Shown here in pieces: positions 33,888 through 45,452 of a DNA stretch of 64,000 nucleotides. Made by a program: the position numbers and the translations under genes. The notes under the pieces are model-generated. The model made no database searches. It saw nothing but the letters and a program-made list of their open reading frames with translations, and was not told where the DNA came from. Origin of the DNA: Allomyces arbusculus (taxonomy: Eukaryota > Blastocladiomycota > Blastocladiomycetes > Blastocladiales > Blastocladiaceae); the NCBI GenBank assembly GCA_027604705.1, contig JADHYV010000015.1, positions 310,001 through 374,000 of the forward strand. The letters run 5' to 3'. How positions within the stretch are numbered: the stretch's first letter is position 1; the number at the start of each line of letters is the position of its first letter.

Positions 33888-36803
33888 GGTGCTGGTTCAG
33901 GTCGAGTCGGTTGAGGTTGCGTGGAGAGGTACTGCGTGCGGTGCGACCGGGCGACCAACTGGCAGTCGTCGACGAGGTGGAGTCGAACGAGCGGCAGCGA
34001 GCGGAGTAGTGTGTCGCCAACCAGGTCGACCGCAACGAGTAGCACGATACGACGGAGCGAAGTGCGGCGGGGACGCTGGCCTCTTATACCTCCACGCCAG
34101 CATCGAGCAATGGTTCTCGGTAGTTTAGCAAAGTGCGCCGCGCGTGCGCGACGCGGCCCGGCCGGCCGGGTTGAGTTTGGTCTGCGTGCGCGCCGAAATG
34201 AACGAGATCCCCTTGCGTTCCCGCAAGCGACGGCACGGTGGCCGGCCGGGAAGGGAAGCGCGCCATCAGGAAGAACTCCGGATGGGACGGATAGGTCAGG
34301 CGGACAAGTGTGCGCGTGCGCGCCAGCGGGGACGCGCGTCAACGCCGACGCCAGCTGGCGTCTCCTGGCGTTCGTCGGCGTCAGCGGTGTGGCGTTGCAC
34401 AAAGGCGCCAGCCAGTGACGCCGTCCTGATTGAATCATGGCTGTATTTTTCTCTTTTGGAGCAACGACACCAATGCCGCCGTCTGTTTTGCTGCAAGGAA
34501 CAGGGCACAGACGTTTCGAGTTGATGGGTCTCTGCTGCCCATGGGGTCAGGCGCATGCGGCGCCTCTGCGGTTCGGCGCGTGTGCGCGCTTTTGGTCATT
34601 GGTTCATTTCCTTTGCGCCACGCAGATGACGGCAACCCGGCTGGCCAAGCACTCAAGCGGCCGAGCCCAAGGACACCAGTCGGCAGTTGATGTATTTGAT
34701 GATTGCGACGTTGTGTCCATTTCGGCCACTTGCTCGCACCCGCCAACTGGACCGTGCCGGTCTCGCTTGGCGCGCTTGTTTTACCGAGCGTGAGGACAGC
34801 CAGTGGGTTGCGCGCGTAAACCCCAACATGGCGCCGGACCTGCCGAAGAACCTCGCGGCAGGTTCCGGGTCCGCGGGAAAACTGGCTGCCCGACGCGCAT
34901 CCGCACAGATCTTGCGGCGGGCACGGAACAGGTCTCGGTTGGACGAGCGTGAAGAGCGTCGAGGGACATGCAAACCACCGCTCCAGACCCTCATCACCTC
35001 CCGCGCATCAAGTGGGGCCACGCCAGTTTCGCCAGGCATCGCCAGCTTCGCAGCGAGGAGCCGCCGCCCGCGCGGGCCGCCCGGCGAGAACGTTGCGACC
35101 AACGACCAACGCACCCCGACGCAAAACCCAGAGCGAAATGAGAGAAGCAAGGATGAGCTGCGGGCGGCGCGCAAGTGGGCGACCGCCGATGTCACCATCG
35201 CATGGGGCCCGGCACGTCAGTCGGATGGCGCATGCCAGAGCTTCGGCCGACGTTTCGAGAACAAAGTGTGGGCGGGTAAAAGTGATCAGCGAACTTGGCT
35301 GCGCACAGGTAATTGGTGGCGCCTCAAAATGGCCCTGTGACCGGCGCAACACTGGCGCACGACCGGCGCATCGTTCGCCACCTTCGCCTCGGCGACCGGG
35401 CGCACTTCAAACACCACACTCATGTGATCGTGCCACCGCCAACCCAATGGCGTGCATGCTCATCCTTTTTGCGCCGCCACACTCGCACAACGCGATCTCC
35501 GCCATGAAAATGTCGTCAACGACGCGGCGCGGTGCGGCCGACAATGGCCGATAACTGGCCGGCAGCAGCTGGCAACAGCGCGCTGCATGCTGATCAAGAC
35601 CCTCTCTCCTCTCTGCGCGTGCGTCAGAGCGCAAACTGGCCGAGCAACATCCCAAACTTTCTCATCGTCCAATGATTGTTTGCAACGTTGATGAGAACGG
35701 GTGCACAAGTAATGGTCCCGCGCGAGCGCACCCGCGCCCGGACTCGTGCACCGCGAACCACGGGCGCATACGATCCAACTGCGACGCACGACCGAGGAGT
35801 CGAAGCGGGATGGGGTTACCGTCGACGCTCCTGATCGTGGTAGGTAGCACAGTTGTAAATATGACCGCATGACCTCGTCCAACCCCCGCGCGCGGACGTG
35901 ATGATTATGTTGTGGGACAAAGTCATGGTGCAACCACGACAGGTGCGTGATAGGCCGCGAAGTCGTGGCAAGACAAAGAGTCTCTGCTTGCTTTACATGG
36001 CCTGAAATGGCACAACGCAAGCAAATAGCGAGACAAGCCGCGCTCACGGTCTATAGTTCAACCAAACTATCTGCTTGCAACGTGGGCGCCGCTTTTGCTG
36101 TTGTTTTGTTGTTGCTCGCGCTTGCAGACGCAGAGAGATATCCGCATGGCCTGGAGGCCAACCAACTATCCCACCATGCAGCCCTTTCACGACTCCACAA
36201 CCAGTTCAAATAACGCTGTCTGCGCAGGACTCAGCGTGTGCTCAGTCCATTGCAGCAGGATGCAGTGCCCTTGGAATTCGCCAGAGGCACCGATCAAGTC
36301 GTGATCAACAGCACCGCCACGAGACACGCATCCTTGAGTTGGCGTTGCAGGGGCAGCCAAAACCTACGAACACATGGTGCGAGGCATCTGACGCTTGATT
36401 GGGAGAATGAGGGTTTGCACCCGTTCAGCAGCCTCGCAAACTCCAAAATCATGTCGACCTCAACCGCCACCTATTTCCTGTGCGCTGCACACCATTCTCA
36501 TCATTGCAACTTGCTCTGGTCACCCGCAATCGCTGCCAGTGCGCCGTGCACCCAACTTGACCCACAACGACCCTCAACTCGGGCCGGTTTCGCGCTAGAC
36601 CAAGAGCGACGGTGCTTCGCCCAAGTTCGAGCAGAGCTCCGCCCTGTTGCAACTTCCGGTGCTGAAGCGTCCTCACGCGAGCCGGAACCTGGAAGGCGTA
36701 CAGACACGGCACTGCCAACCGCTCGACACCACGCTCGACCACTGCGCTTGACTTCAGCGCTCGTCTCTCGCATCCAGTTCCGAGACTTACTTGCGTGCAC
36801 ACC
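33888..36803. other. Gene-poor 2.9-kb spacer
   Basis: Many overlapping open frames in all phases, none with a recognisable domain, signal peptide or consistent splice sites. The first ~300 bp is the transporter promoter and the last ~300 bp the promoter of a kelch-like gene. The middle could hold eroded mobile DNA, but no terminal repeats were found. Confidence 0.4.
34083..34088 (-). promoter_or_regulatory. TATA-like box upstream of peptide transporter
   Basis: TATAAG in GGAGGTATAAGAGG context on the minus strand, about 197 bp upstream of the transporter ATG. Plausible core promoter element by sequence only. Confidence 0.3.
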
Positions 36804-39103
36804 ATGTCGCGACGGCCGCTTCGCGGCTTCGTGCGTGTCGTGACACTCGTACTCCTTGCCGCACTCGTCGTGCAGCACCATGCCGTTGCCGAAGCCGCCA
36901 CCGGGTGGCCCCCCAACATGCGCACGCAGCTCGTTGCGCCCGCCGTCGTCTACCTGCCGCGCGAGCGCAAGGCCTATGTCTTTGGCGGCCGTATTCTCAC
37001 GCCACTCACTCACTACACGGACGTGGCCGTGATTGACCTTGCGAAAAACATCACGGGTGCCGACGCCGACTCGTCGGCTGTCTCGACGGCGCCCTTTTCC
37101 CTGCCGACTGCCGACTCGAGTCTCGTCCCGCTCGCCGTCACGCGCGACAAGGCGCTCAGCGACGTTTACGATGTGTGGCTGCTTGGCGGCATGGCGTCGG
37201 GTGGGGCACCGCTGCGCGCCTACGCGGTCAACGACTTGCTGCGCGCGAAAGAAGTGACAAGTGTCGGCTTGGCCACGTCGGATGCGAGCGGACAGTCGCT
37301 CGGTGGGTTGATTGTTGGATATCCGGGACGGAGTGGCGCCACGACCCCATTTGCGCCCGGTGCGAGCAACCAGCTCGGGACGGACCCGGCCGTCTACGCG
37401 TTTGGTAACTGGAGTACCGTCAACAACACGCTGTGGCGATTTGACAAGGTGGAGAGGAATCGCTTACATTTTCTCTTTCAGGACAAGGACTCACGATTCT
37501 TTCGCGCGCACTTTTCTAGTCAGCTGCGGTGCGTGCCGTCGCCGCCGGGACCACGCTGCCCCCGTCGCGCGGGTTCTCGTGTATGGTCCGCTACGACTCG
37601 CTACGCGTTGTGCTGACGGGCGGGAATAATGGCAATAATACGCGACTCAAGGACTTGTGGACCTACAACTTGGTCGCCAACACTTGGAGCCAGGTGCGTT
37701 CCGCCATGTGCTTTTTCTCGCTGTTTTTGTTCACCGCCGCTCGCCGCTCACCTGGACCCGCACCATAGTACTCCTCGTCCTTGCTCGTGGCGCGCGACGA
37801 CTGCCAAATGGCCGTCTACCAGCTGCCTGACAAGTCGGCCTCGTATCTGTTGATCATGGGGTACACGTCGAACCCGGCGCTCGAGTACGTCAACCTCGAC
37901 TCGGGCGACGCGCCGCGCGCCGCCGTTCTGAGTACCGCCGACACGCAAGGCCCCGAATCGGTCTCAGCGCACGCCATGTTCGTGCATGACAGCCACCTGT
38001 TCCTTGTGGGCGGTGTCCCGACAGCCTTGCTCAATATTATCAAGATTGCGCCGCAGAACGACGGCACGCTCGCGTTTGCCTGGGTCAAAACATACGTGCC
38101 TTCGGCAGCGGCGGGGACCAATACGACTGCCGCGGGGAACGGGACGACGACAGACCGCACCGCAACCGACGGGACGGGATTGAGTGCGGGTGCCGTGGTT
38201 GGGATCAGTGTTGGCACCGTCGCGGGGATGGGGTTGCTCGGCTTTGCCGCATTTTTCATGTGGCGCCGGAAACAGCAGTCGGCCGACCAGTACCACGGGT
38301 CGCGGCGCGATTTCGATAGCGTCGTGGGCGGCGCGTCGGGCCCGTCGGCGGCCAGAAGCGATGGTTCGGCCGATCGGCGCGATCATCTCCTCGCGACGGC
38401 GCGGTGGGTCGCAGAGCCCAAAGACGCGGGCGCGGGGCTCGTGTCGGGTATGTCGTCGGACACGTACGTCAACTATTACGCGGGGCCCGGCAGCAGCGCC
38501 AGCGACTTGGCGCCCGTCGTGCACCATGCGCCGCGCGATTCAACACCGCCCGCCGACACGGCCGCGCCGTCGGACCTGTACCTGCCGCCGCAGCACCCGT
38601 GGGGCCCACCGCCCATTCCGCCAATGCTCGCGTCAACGAGTCCGCCCCCACCTGAAACGCCCACGGGGCCCAACACGCGGTGGAGCTCTGGTGGTCCGCC
38701 CGATGCGGTGCCGCAGCCGCCGCCGATGGTCGTCTACCGCGCACTCCCGACAATGGGGTACGAGTTGCCGGCGGGCACGCTGCCGAACGGGATGCCGGGC
38801 GTCGTGCGGCTGTCGAATGGGCGGCCGGGACCGCCGCCTGGACTGCCGCCGCAGCCGGCCGCATACTATGTCGCGCAGCCGCAGTACGTGCAGGTACCGT
38901 ACGGCGCGCAGGTGCAGTATGCGGCGCCCATGCCGTATGGCCAGGTCGTGCAGTTTGCGCCCACGCCGGTGCAAGCAACAGCGACGCCGTACGGGTCGGG
39001 GCAGCGCGAGCAGTCACAGATGTTGCCGCCGTCGCAACAGGAGCAGCAGCAACGGCAGCAACAGCAAGCGCAGCAGGAGCAGCCGCCGCCTTCGCAGTCT
39101 TAA
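36804..39103 (+). CDS. Kelch-like single-pass membrane protein (paralog B)
   Basis: Predicted cell-surface protein of 717 aa. Three exons: 36804-37448, 37520-37693, 37769-39103. A signal peptide is clear at about 1-32 (RVVTLVLLAALVV core). The extracellular part has kelch-like repeats: AYVFGGR, DVWLLGGM, VVLTGGNNGNNTRLKDLW with NTW, LLIMGYTS and SHLFLVGG. The Gly-Gly plus Tyr/Trp spacing fits a six- or seven-bladed propeller. A Thr-rich stalk precedes the transmembrane helix near 455-480 (AVVGISVGTVAGMGLLGFAAFF), then a basic stop-transfer and a ~230-residue cytoplasmic tail rich in Pro, Tyr and Gln, ending in poly-Gln. Shares intron positions with its neighbour at 40.1 kb: the middle exon is 174 nt in both. 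Function unknown. Confidence 0.85.
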
Positions 39104-39128
39104 TTACCGCAACCGGTCGCAAACGAGT

Positions 39129-39180
39129 CGCAGCAGTCAGTACAAGTCGCAGCAGTCAGTACAAGTCGCAGCAGCACCAG
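39129..39180. repeat. 20-bp tandem repeat after paralog B stop
   Basis: The unit CGCAGCAGTCAGTACAAGT is repeated about 2.5 times within the first 75 bp past the stop codon, and so probably lies in the 3' UTR. It resembles the CAG-rich coding tail, suggesting it arose by slippage from it. Confidence 0.7.
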
Positions 39181-40081
39181 TCTTTTATTTTCTTTGCATC
39201 CGTCGTCGCCTTCACCAATGCGTCCATTTGTGTGTGATCTGTGCATTTTTTGTTCCGTCTATGCCGTCCCTCCAACTCGATGTTCATCACACGTCTTTTT
39301 GCTCCCGCATCGTTGGCCTTTGCCGGGTCCTTTAATCCCCAATGAAGACGTTTATGATGGTCGTCTTGATCTTCTCCACTCTCTCCACCGAGTCGTGGCG
39401 CACCAGAGACATCTGGCGCGTTATGCCCGGATTACGCCACTCTGGTCAGCAGCATGAGCGAACGTACGGCGCACGCATCGTTGCAGTCAACCTATCGGTG
39501 TGGATCGTTTGCAATGACGCGGTGCTCGGCTGCCAGCGTCAGGATCGACGTGGGCCGCGAACCAGGTGCTTGTGCTGCCTTGGAAGCGGGACGGGACGCG
39601 ACGCGACGCTTCGCCGCGTGGAAGCGGGTTCGCCGTGCTGCTGCGCCCCAAAACGGCACAGGTCTCTGCCGCCAACGCGCGAGAAGGCCGGTCAGACTTC
39701 GCTCGTCGGTGCGACAGCCAACGACGCGCAACGACGTCCTCTCCACGCGGCGCGCAACTCGCAAGGCACATCCTCGCGCTGATCTTGCAGGTCGCTGATA
39801 CTGCCGCGACCCCGCGGCCGTGCGCGCTCCCCAACTTGCTGCATTTGCGCCGCCGCGCTCGACCGGCCCCGCTGCCACTCCTGCTTGCTCAACTCCCCGC
39901 CAACCAAACTCAGAATCGGCCCCTCGACGGACCAAGTCCGAGCCAACACACCAACCGGCCGCTGCCTTCGGACCCGCGCCCGAGGCGTTTCCGCTGTTTG
40001 TGGCCCGCCAGCGACATAAACAACCGCCAGGAGCACCAGTTACCCGCAAGTACCCTCGCATCAACCATTCGTTCGCAGATC
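39181..40081. other. Spacer between tandem kelch-like paralogs
   Basis: No gene supported; it holds the 3' flank of paralog B and the promoter of paralog C. The long frame entering paralog C from 39566 lacks an upstream ATG context or signal peptide and is not adopted. Confidence 0.4.
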
Positions 40082-42106
40082 ATGCCCGCTGCACCTCCAT
40101 ACCACCGCCCGCCACTGCGCGGTGCCCGTGCGCCCGCTCTGGCCGCGCTGGCGCTCCTCGCCGTGATCGCCACCCTGGCCTCGTCTGTACCGTCCGCGCT
40201 CGCACAATCGTCCCCCGCGCGCGGCTGGCCCGCGGGAATGCGACAACAACTCGTGGGCCCAACCGTCGTGTACCTGCCAATCGACCGGAAAGCCTACGTG
40301 CTTGGCGGGCGGCGCGTGTCCCCACTCGCCTCGATCCCGGACGTGGCTGTGATCTCGCTCGACTCCAAGTTCACCATCAACGACCCGGACTCGCCCGCCG
40401 TCCAGCCGGCACCGTTCACTCTGCCCGACTCGGGCGCCAGCAGTCTGATCGCGGTTGCGGCACAGCGTGCGGGTTCGTTTGCGAACGTGTATGACGTGTG
40501 GTTGCTCGCTGGCACTGGGCCGGGGGATGCGGATACGACGCCGAAGGTGTGGCTCGTTCAGGATCTGATCCGGGCGACGGGGGTCACGCCGCAGTCGGTC
40601 AAGGCCGATCCGGCGGGGTTGAGGATCGCGAGTCCCGGGCGGTCCGCGGTGGTGATGCCGTACCCCGCAGATAGTAAAGATATGGCCGCCTACGCGATGG
40701 GCAACTGGAGTGACGTGAACAGCAAGCTGTGGCGATTCGACTCGGTACATTTGTTGTCCGTGCGTGCGTGAGTGGATGGTGGTCGACGAAATCTGACTGC
40801 TGCTCGGTTCTAGTCGTTGTCGCTCGCTGAGGTACCCGTCTCGTCCGGCGAGTCGCCGGCCAAGCGCGGGTTCGCGTGCGCTGTGCAGTATGGGTCGCAA
40901 GTGCTGGTTTCTGGCGGCAATAATGGTAGCAATACGCGGCTGCGCGACTTATGGTCGTTCAACCTGGTCGCCAAGACGTGGAGCCAGGTGCGTTTCGTCA
41001 GCCTTCCTTTTCCACTCGCCACCGTTTTTCTGACCCGATCCGCGTCAATCTAGTTTGCCAACCCGCTCCTCGCCGCGCGCGACGACTGTCAGATCGCCAT
41101 CTACACGACGCCCGACAAGGCGCGCGCCTACGCCCTGATCATGGGCTACTCGTCGAGCCCGCTCCTCGAGTACGTCAGCCTGGCCTCGGCGTCTGAAAAA
41201 CCGCAAGCCGCCATCATCGATTCGACGCAAGCCAAGGGCCCGGAATCGCTCTCGGCACACGCCATGTTCGTGCACGACAGCCACCTCTTCCTCGTTGGCG
41301 GCTTGCCCACCTCGCTCCTGCTCGCCATCAAAATCACGCCCAACAATGACGGCTCTCTCGCGTTCGCGTGGGTACCCGCGTACACGCCCATGGCGTCGCA
41401 GACACAAGTCTCCTCGTCGACCGCGCGCGCAGTCGACGACGTGATCAACAAGCTTTCGACTCCCGTGATTGCCGGCATCTCGGTCGGCGCCGTGGCCGCC
41501 GCTGGAATCATCATTCTCGCGGGCGTCCTCATCTGGCGCCGGTCGAAAGCCAAGCGCGCTAAAGCGGCCGACCCGGACGCCGACCCGGTCCTCGTCGCCG
41601 CACTCGCGGGCCCACGCGCGTACCACTACTCGTCGGCGCCACCCACCGATCCGAACGCAGCCGCTGCGGGCGGCACGCCCGTCGCCCTCGGCCCAAAACG
41701 GCCCGTCTCGTTCCCGTCGGTCATGGGCGGGACATCCGACTCGTCGACGATCGTCACGGACCAGGTCCCAACGGACCCGCGCATGTGGTCGACGGCCGGG
41801 GTCGCGTCGGGTCCGGGCGTGGGCGCGCATCCGAGTACGATGGCGTCGGCTCTGAATTTGCCGCCGATGCCGGCACATTCGGCGGCGGTCGCGGTGGATG
41901 ACCATGAGGATGGGGTCGGGGATGATCGTGCGCCGCTGTACTTGCCGCCGGTCACGACGGACCGGCCGGGGCGGGCGCCAACGAACTGGCGCGGGTCCGG
42001 TGGGGGTGGTGATGTGTATATGTTGCCGGAGGCCACGGTCGCTCGTGGGTTGGGTGCGGGAGGGAGTGCGGAGGGCGGCGGCGGCGGGAACGCGCCGCGG
42101 ATGTAG
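40082..42106 (+). CDS. Kelch-like single-pass membrane protein (paralog C)
   Basis: Tandem duplicate of the 36.8-39.1 kb gene. Three exons: 40082-40744, 40814-40987, 41054-42106, giving 629 aa. The signal peptide ends near SALAQ (about residue 40). Blocks shared with paralog B include VVYLP.(D/E)RKAY, VYDVWLL, AYAMGNWS, GGNNGSNTRLRDLWSFNLVAKTWSQ (middle exon, split here by position) and AKGPESLSAHAMFVHDSHLFLVGG. The transmembrane helix is near 455-480 (GISVGAVAAAGIIILAGVLIW) with an RRSKAKRAK stop-transfer. The cytoplasmic tail is Pro/Gly/Asp-rich but unrelated in detail to that of paralog B, so the ectodomain is conserved while the tail has diverged. Possible receptor or wall sensor, by architecture only. 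Confidence 0.85.
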
Positions 42107-42393
42107 GTAAGGTGGGAGAGATGAGTTTGTAAGTAGTACGTCGTGCGTTTTGTTTGGGTTGCGGTTTGCAAAAACATGGCTGTGTAGTTCTTCATCACTT
42201 TGGAGTCGTTGGGATAAGTTTTCGCTGCGGACAGACGGACAGACGAGAATGGGCCAAAACTCGCTTCTACACTTGACTGTCCACGTTCAGATGCACACCC
42301 ACCGGGCCGCTATGCCCGGAAGATCAATCAACTAGGGTGGAGAAGACTTGGCGCGCCGGTGCCTATCCAATACACCACGCTTCGCGCCAAGTA

Positions 42394-45300
42394 TCAACCC
42401 GGGGCGAATAGTGTCAGTCCGTCCATGGCTGTTGCCGACACCGTCGGATCGGGCGTGGCAGCAACGTCCATCTCCGGCGCTGGCGTCGGAGTCGGCGTCG
42501 GCGTCTTCCCTGCCGACGGCTCCGCTGACCCGGACTTGGCACGCGATTTCTTTGGGTACCGGTTGCGCTTCTTGACGACGGTCGCGCGCATGGTCGCTGG
42601 CCGCGTCTTGCCGTGCAGTTTGTAGCTGGGAGGGAATCACAATCTGTCAGTCTCCGCCGCGGCGCTCACATGCAAAAGAAATACGTACTAGAGCGCGCAC
42701 GCATTACACCAAGGGTCGCCGTCCTTGGACCGTCGCCACAACGACGTCGTATTGGTCCCGCAATTCGCACACTCGGGTGGTGGTGCCGGTTCAGCGGGCG
42801 CGCGGACGGTCGCCGACTGGCACAGCGTGAGCGGTCGTGGTCGCTTGTTGTTCTTGACGCTAATTCGCAAGAACAAAATCCGGTGAGCTGGACAAGGCGA
42901 GCGCACGGTCAAAACACGGTGGTGAGCGTCACGTACTAGAGCCCGCACGCATTACACAACACCTCCTCATTCTCTCCGCGTCGCCACAGCGGTGTCTTGG
43001 TTGTCCCGCAATGCGCGCACTTGTACTCGGGCATCGCATCATCTTCCTCATCATCTGCCGCCGACGATCCCGCATCCGTTGTCGACACCGATCGCGACGC
43101 CAGCGGCGGCATCGGGGCCAACAGCGGCAACGACGGTGGGGCGGGCTGCGCCTGCCCCGCATCCGCCGCCGCCAGATCCGTCTTCCGCCGCTTTCGCGCG
43201 GCCTTGACCGGTTTCGCGCCGTCAACGTCCATCTTTTCAGGCCCACCACCGGCGACGACCGACTTGGTCCGTGCACGCCGCCTGCGCGGCGCCGCCGCGC
43301 TGCTATTGCCACCTCCATCAGCCGGATCGAACCCGATCGCGACCGCCGGTTCCGGGACCCCCAGCCCCGCCCCCACGGAATCCCCCTCGCCCCCACCACC
43401 CGCGAGCGCCGCATCCACCAGGAAGTCCTCGATATCGAGCATCGCCATGAGCGCGAGCGGGGTATCCCCTCTCCCCGCCGCGGCCGTTCCGTCCGCGAGC
43501 GGACACAGCGCGTCCTGCGGCAAGGGTGCGTCGCCGAGACACGGCGGGAGGTGGAACGGTGCCGGTCCACCGACGTGCGAAATGGCCGATTCGAGCGCGG
43601 TCGCCGGGGGTGGCGGGAGGAACGAGACGGGTTGGATCGCGCCGCCTGCGAGCGGGTCGCAAAAGCCGAACGGGTCGGCCAGGAGCGCAGCGAGATCGCT
43701 GGTAGAGGGCGGGTCGGCGTCGGCCATGGTCGCGTCGGTGCCGAGGAGCGACGGAGGGGGGTGCGGCGTACTGGCGGCGGTTTCGGGAGCCGAGCACTCG
43801 GCACCCGGCGGGCCGGTGTCCATGGGACCGGGTGGTGTGCGCAGATGGAGGAGAGCCGCGTGGGATGCGGTCCCAACGGTGTCACTGGAGAACGGCTCGA
43901 GTACGGCCAGTGACGCGGGCGACAGCCGCAGTTCCGGCGCGAATGTGTGGTGCGGCGACGATAGAGAGATTGGCGGTGGTGCTGTGGTCGTGGGCGCGTG
44001 AGGTAAAGAGACGAGTTGCTGGAACGGGTCACGCGAACCGGGGTCGGTGAGTGGCCATCCGGGTCCGCTCACCGGCGGCGGCGGTCCTGTGGCGGCAGGG
44101 TGGTGCGCGTCGATCAGAACCGAGTCGTTCTTGCCGTGCAGCGCGTGGAAGTCGTAGTGCGGCGGGGCAGTCGGATACTCGTGCGCGAGTCCTGGCGCGG
44201 ACTGGTGCGGATGCGCGCGCACATGGAGGTTCGCGTGCGCGGGATGTTGAGAGAACGGCCCACCGTGACCACCATCTGGCGTCCCTGCGGCGCTCGTCGA
44301 CGAAACGAACACCGTGCCGGCGGCTGGATGCGGCATCGGCGACTGCGGCTGTACGTTTGGCGGTACCGGAGCCGGCGCAGGCACTTGCTGCGCGACCATC
44401 TGTTGCGGAGGTTGCGGTTGTGTGGTCACCTGCGCACCGGCGGTCGACCCGGACGCAGCTACTGCCGCCGCAACAGCCGACGCGGCCGTGAACGGGTTCA
44501 CGTTCTGCAGCAACGCCGCAAGTAATTGCGATTGTGCCGCGGGGGAGAGCTGCGACAGTAACATGGTCGTAAACGTCGAGTTGGCTGCCTGCATGCCGAG
44601 CCAAAACGACGATTCGTCGACGCCCTGCGGGACCACGCCGCGGAGCGTGTCCGGGATCGCGGGTACGGGTTCGTTTGACGCTGGAGCAGGCGCCGCAGGC
44701 GCTGCCGGCACCGGCGGTGGCGGTTGTATGGGTGCGGCCGCGGATTGCACGGCAGACGGCGCAAACGGCACCGGTGCCGGGTGGACGGTACCACCCGCGT
44801 ACGCAGCAGCGTGCATTGTCGAGTGTTGCAGTGGATGGTGGTCAGGGTGGGGGTGTGGCGGGCCGGGACCTGGTCCGGCAGCCGGGTACGCGCTGTGCGC
44901 CCCGCTGGCCGTGCGATGCGGCGGGAAACCGGTGGAGAGGGTTGGTGGAACACCACTCTCGGTCCCCGCTGGTCTAGCGATCGGGTGCTGGCTGTTGGCG
45001 GTCGGATACTGGGCAGCAGCGGCACCAGGCGGATACGGCGGCGGCGCGGCATGGTCGGTCATCGAATCTGCGGCTGGCTGGCCTGCGGGAGGCCCTGGCG
45101 CGTGCATTGCAAACAGCGGCGCTGTCGGTGCGTGTGCCGACAGGTACAAGTGATGGTGGGCCGGCGCCGGGGGTGGGGGTGGCACGGCCGAATTCGGTGC
45201 TTGCGCAGTGGCCGGATGTGCGGTTGTGTTGGGCCCAGCACGACGCCAGGCGGCGCTGGCGGCCGGTCCAAGATGCGGCGGCAGGTGAGCGCTGTGGACG

Positions 45301-45452
45301 CCGAGCAGCAGCGACGCGAGGTCGGGCGAGGCGCGCGGAAACGGCGGGTCGGTTCGCGGCGGCGGCGGCGGTGGTGGGCGCTCGGGTGCGTGAGCACCAG
45401 GTCGTGGTCCCGGTCCGGGCCCGGGTGGTGCAAAAGGCCGGTGGTCGTGCAT
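42394..45452 (-). CDS. GATA-type transcription factor with two zinc fingers
   Basis: Nuclear DNA-binding protein of 972 aa. Three exons: 45452-42937, 42859-42689, 42625-42394. The first ~800 residues are low-complexity, rich in Pro, Ala, His and Gln, and probably include activation regions. A basic RRRRART segment and KAARKRRK may be nuclear localisation signals. Finger 1 is CAHC-X17-CNAC with TKTPLWRR; finger 2 is CANC-X17-CNAC with TTSLWRR. Each is followed by the usual basic tail ([17 protein letters not shown]). Both introns (77 and 63 bp) interrupt the same Tyr codon (TA/C) just after the last Cys pair of each finger. Finger 2 has Ala in place of the usual Gly in CNACGL. GATA factors in fungi regulate nitrogen use, iron and light responses; which applies is unknown. 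Confidence 0.93.

Noticed and set aside
34687-35340. 217-aa plus-strand open frame in the gene-poor spacer
   Set aside because: Arg/Ser/Ala-rich, no domain, overlapped by similar frames on both strands.
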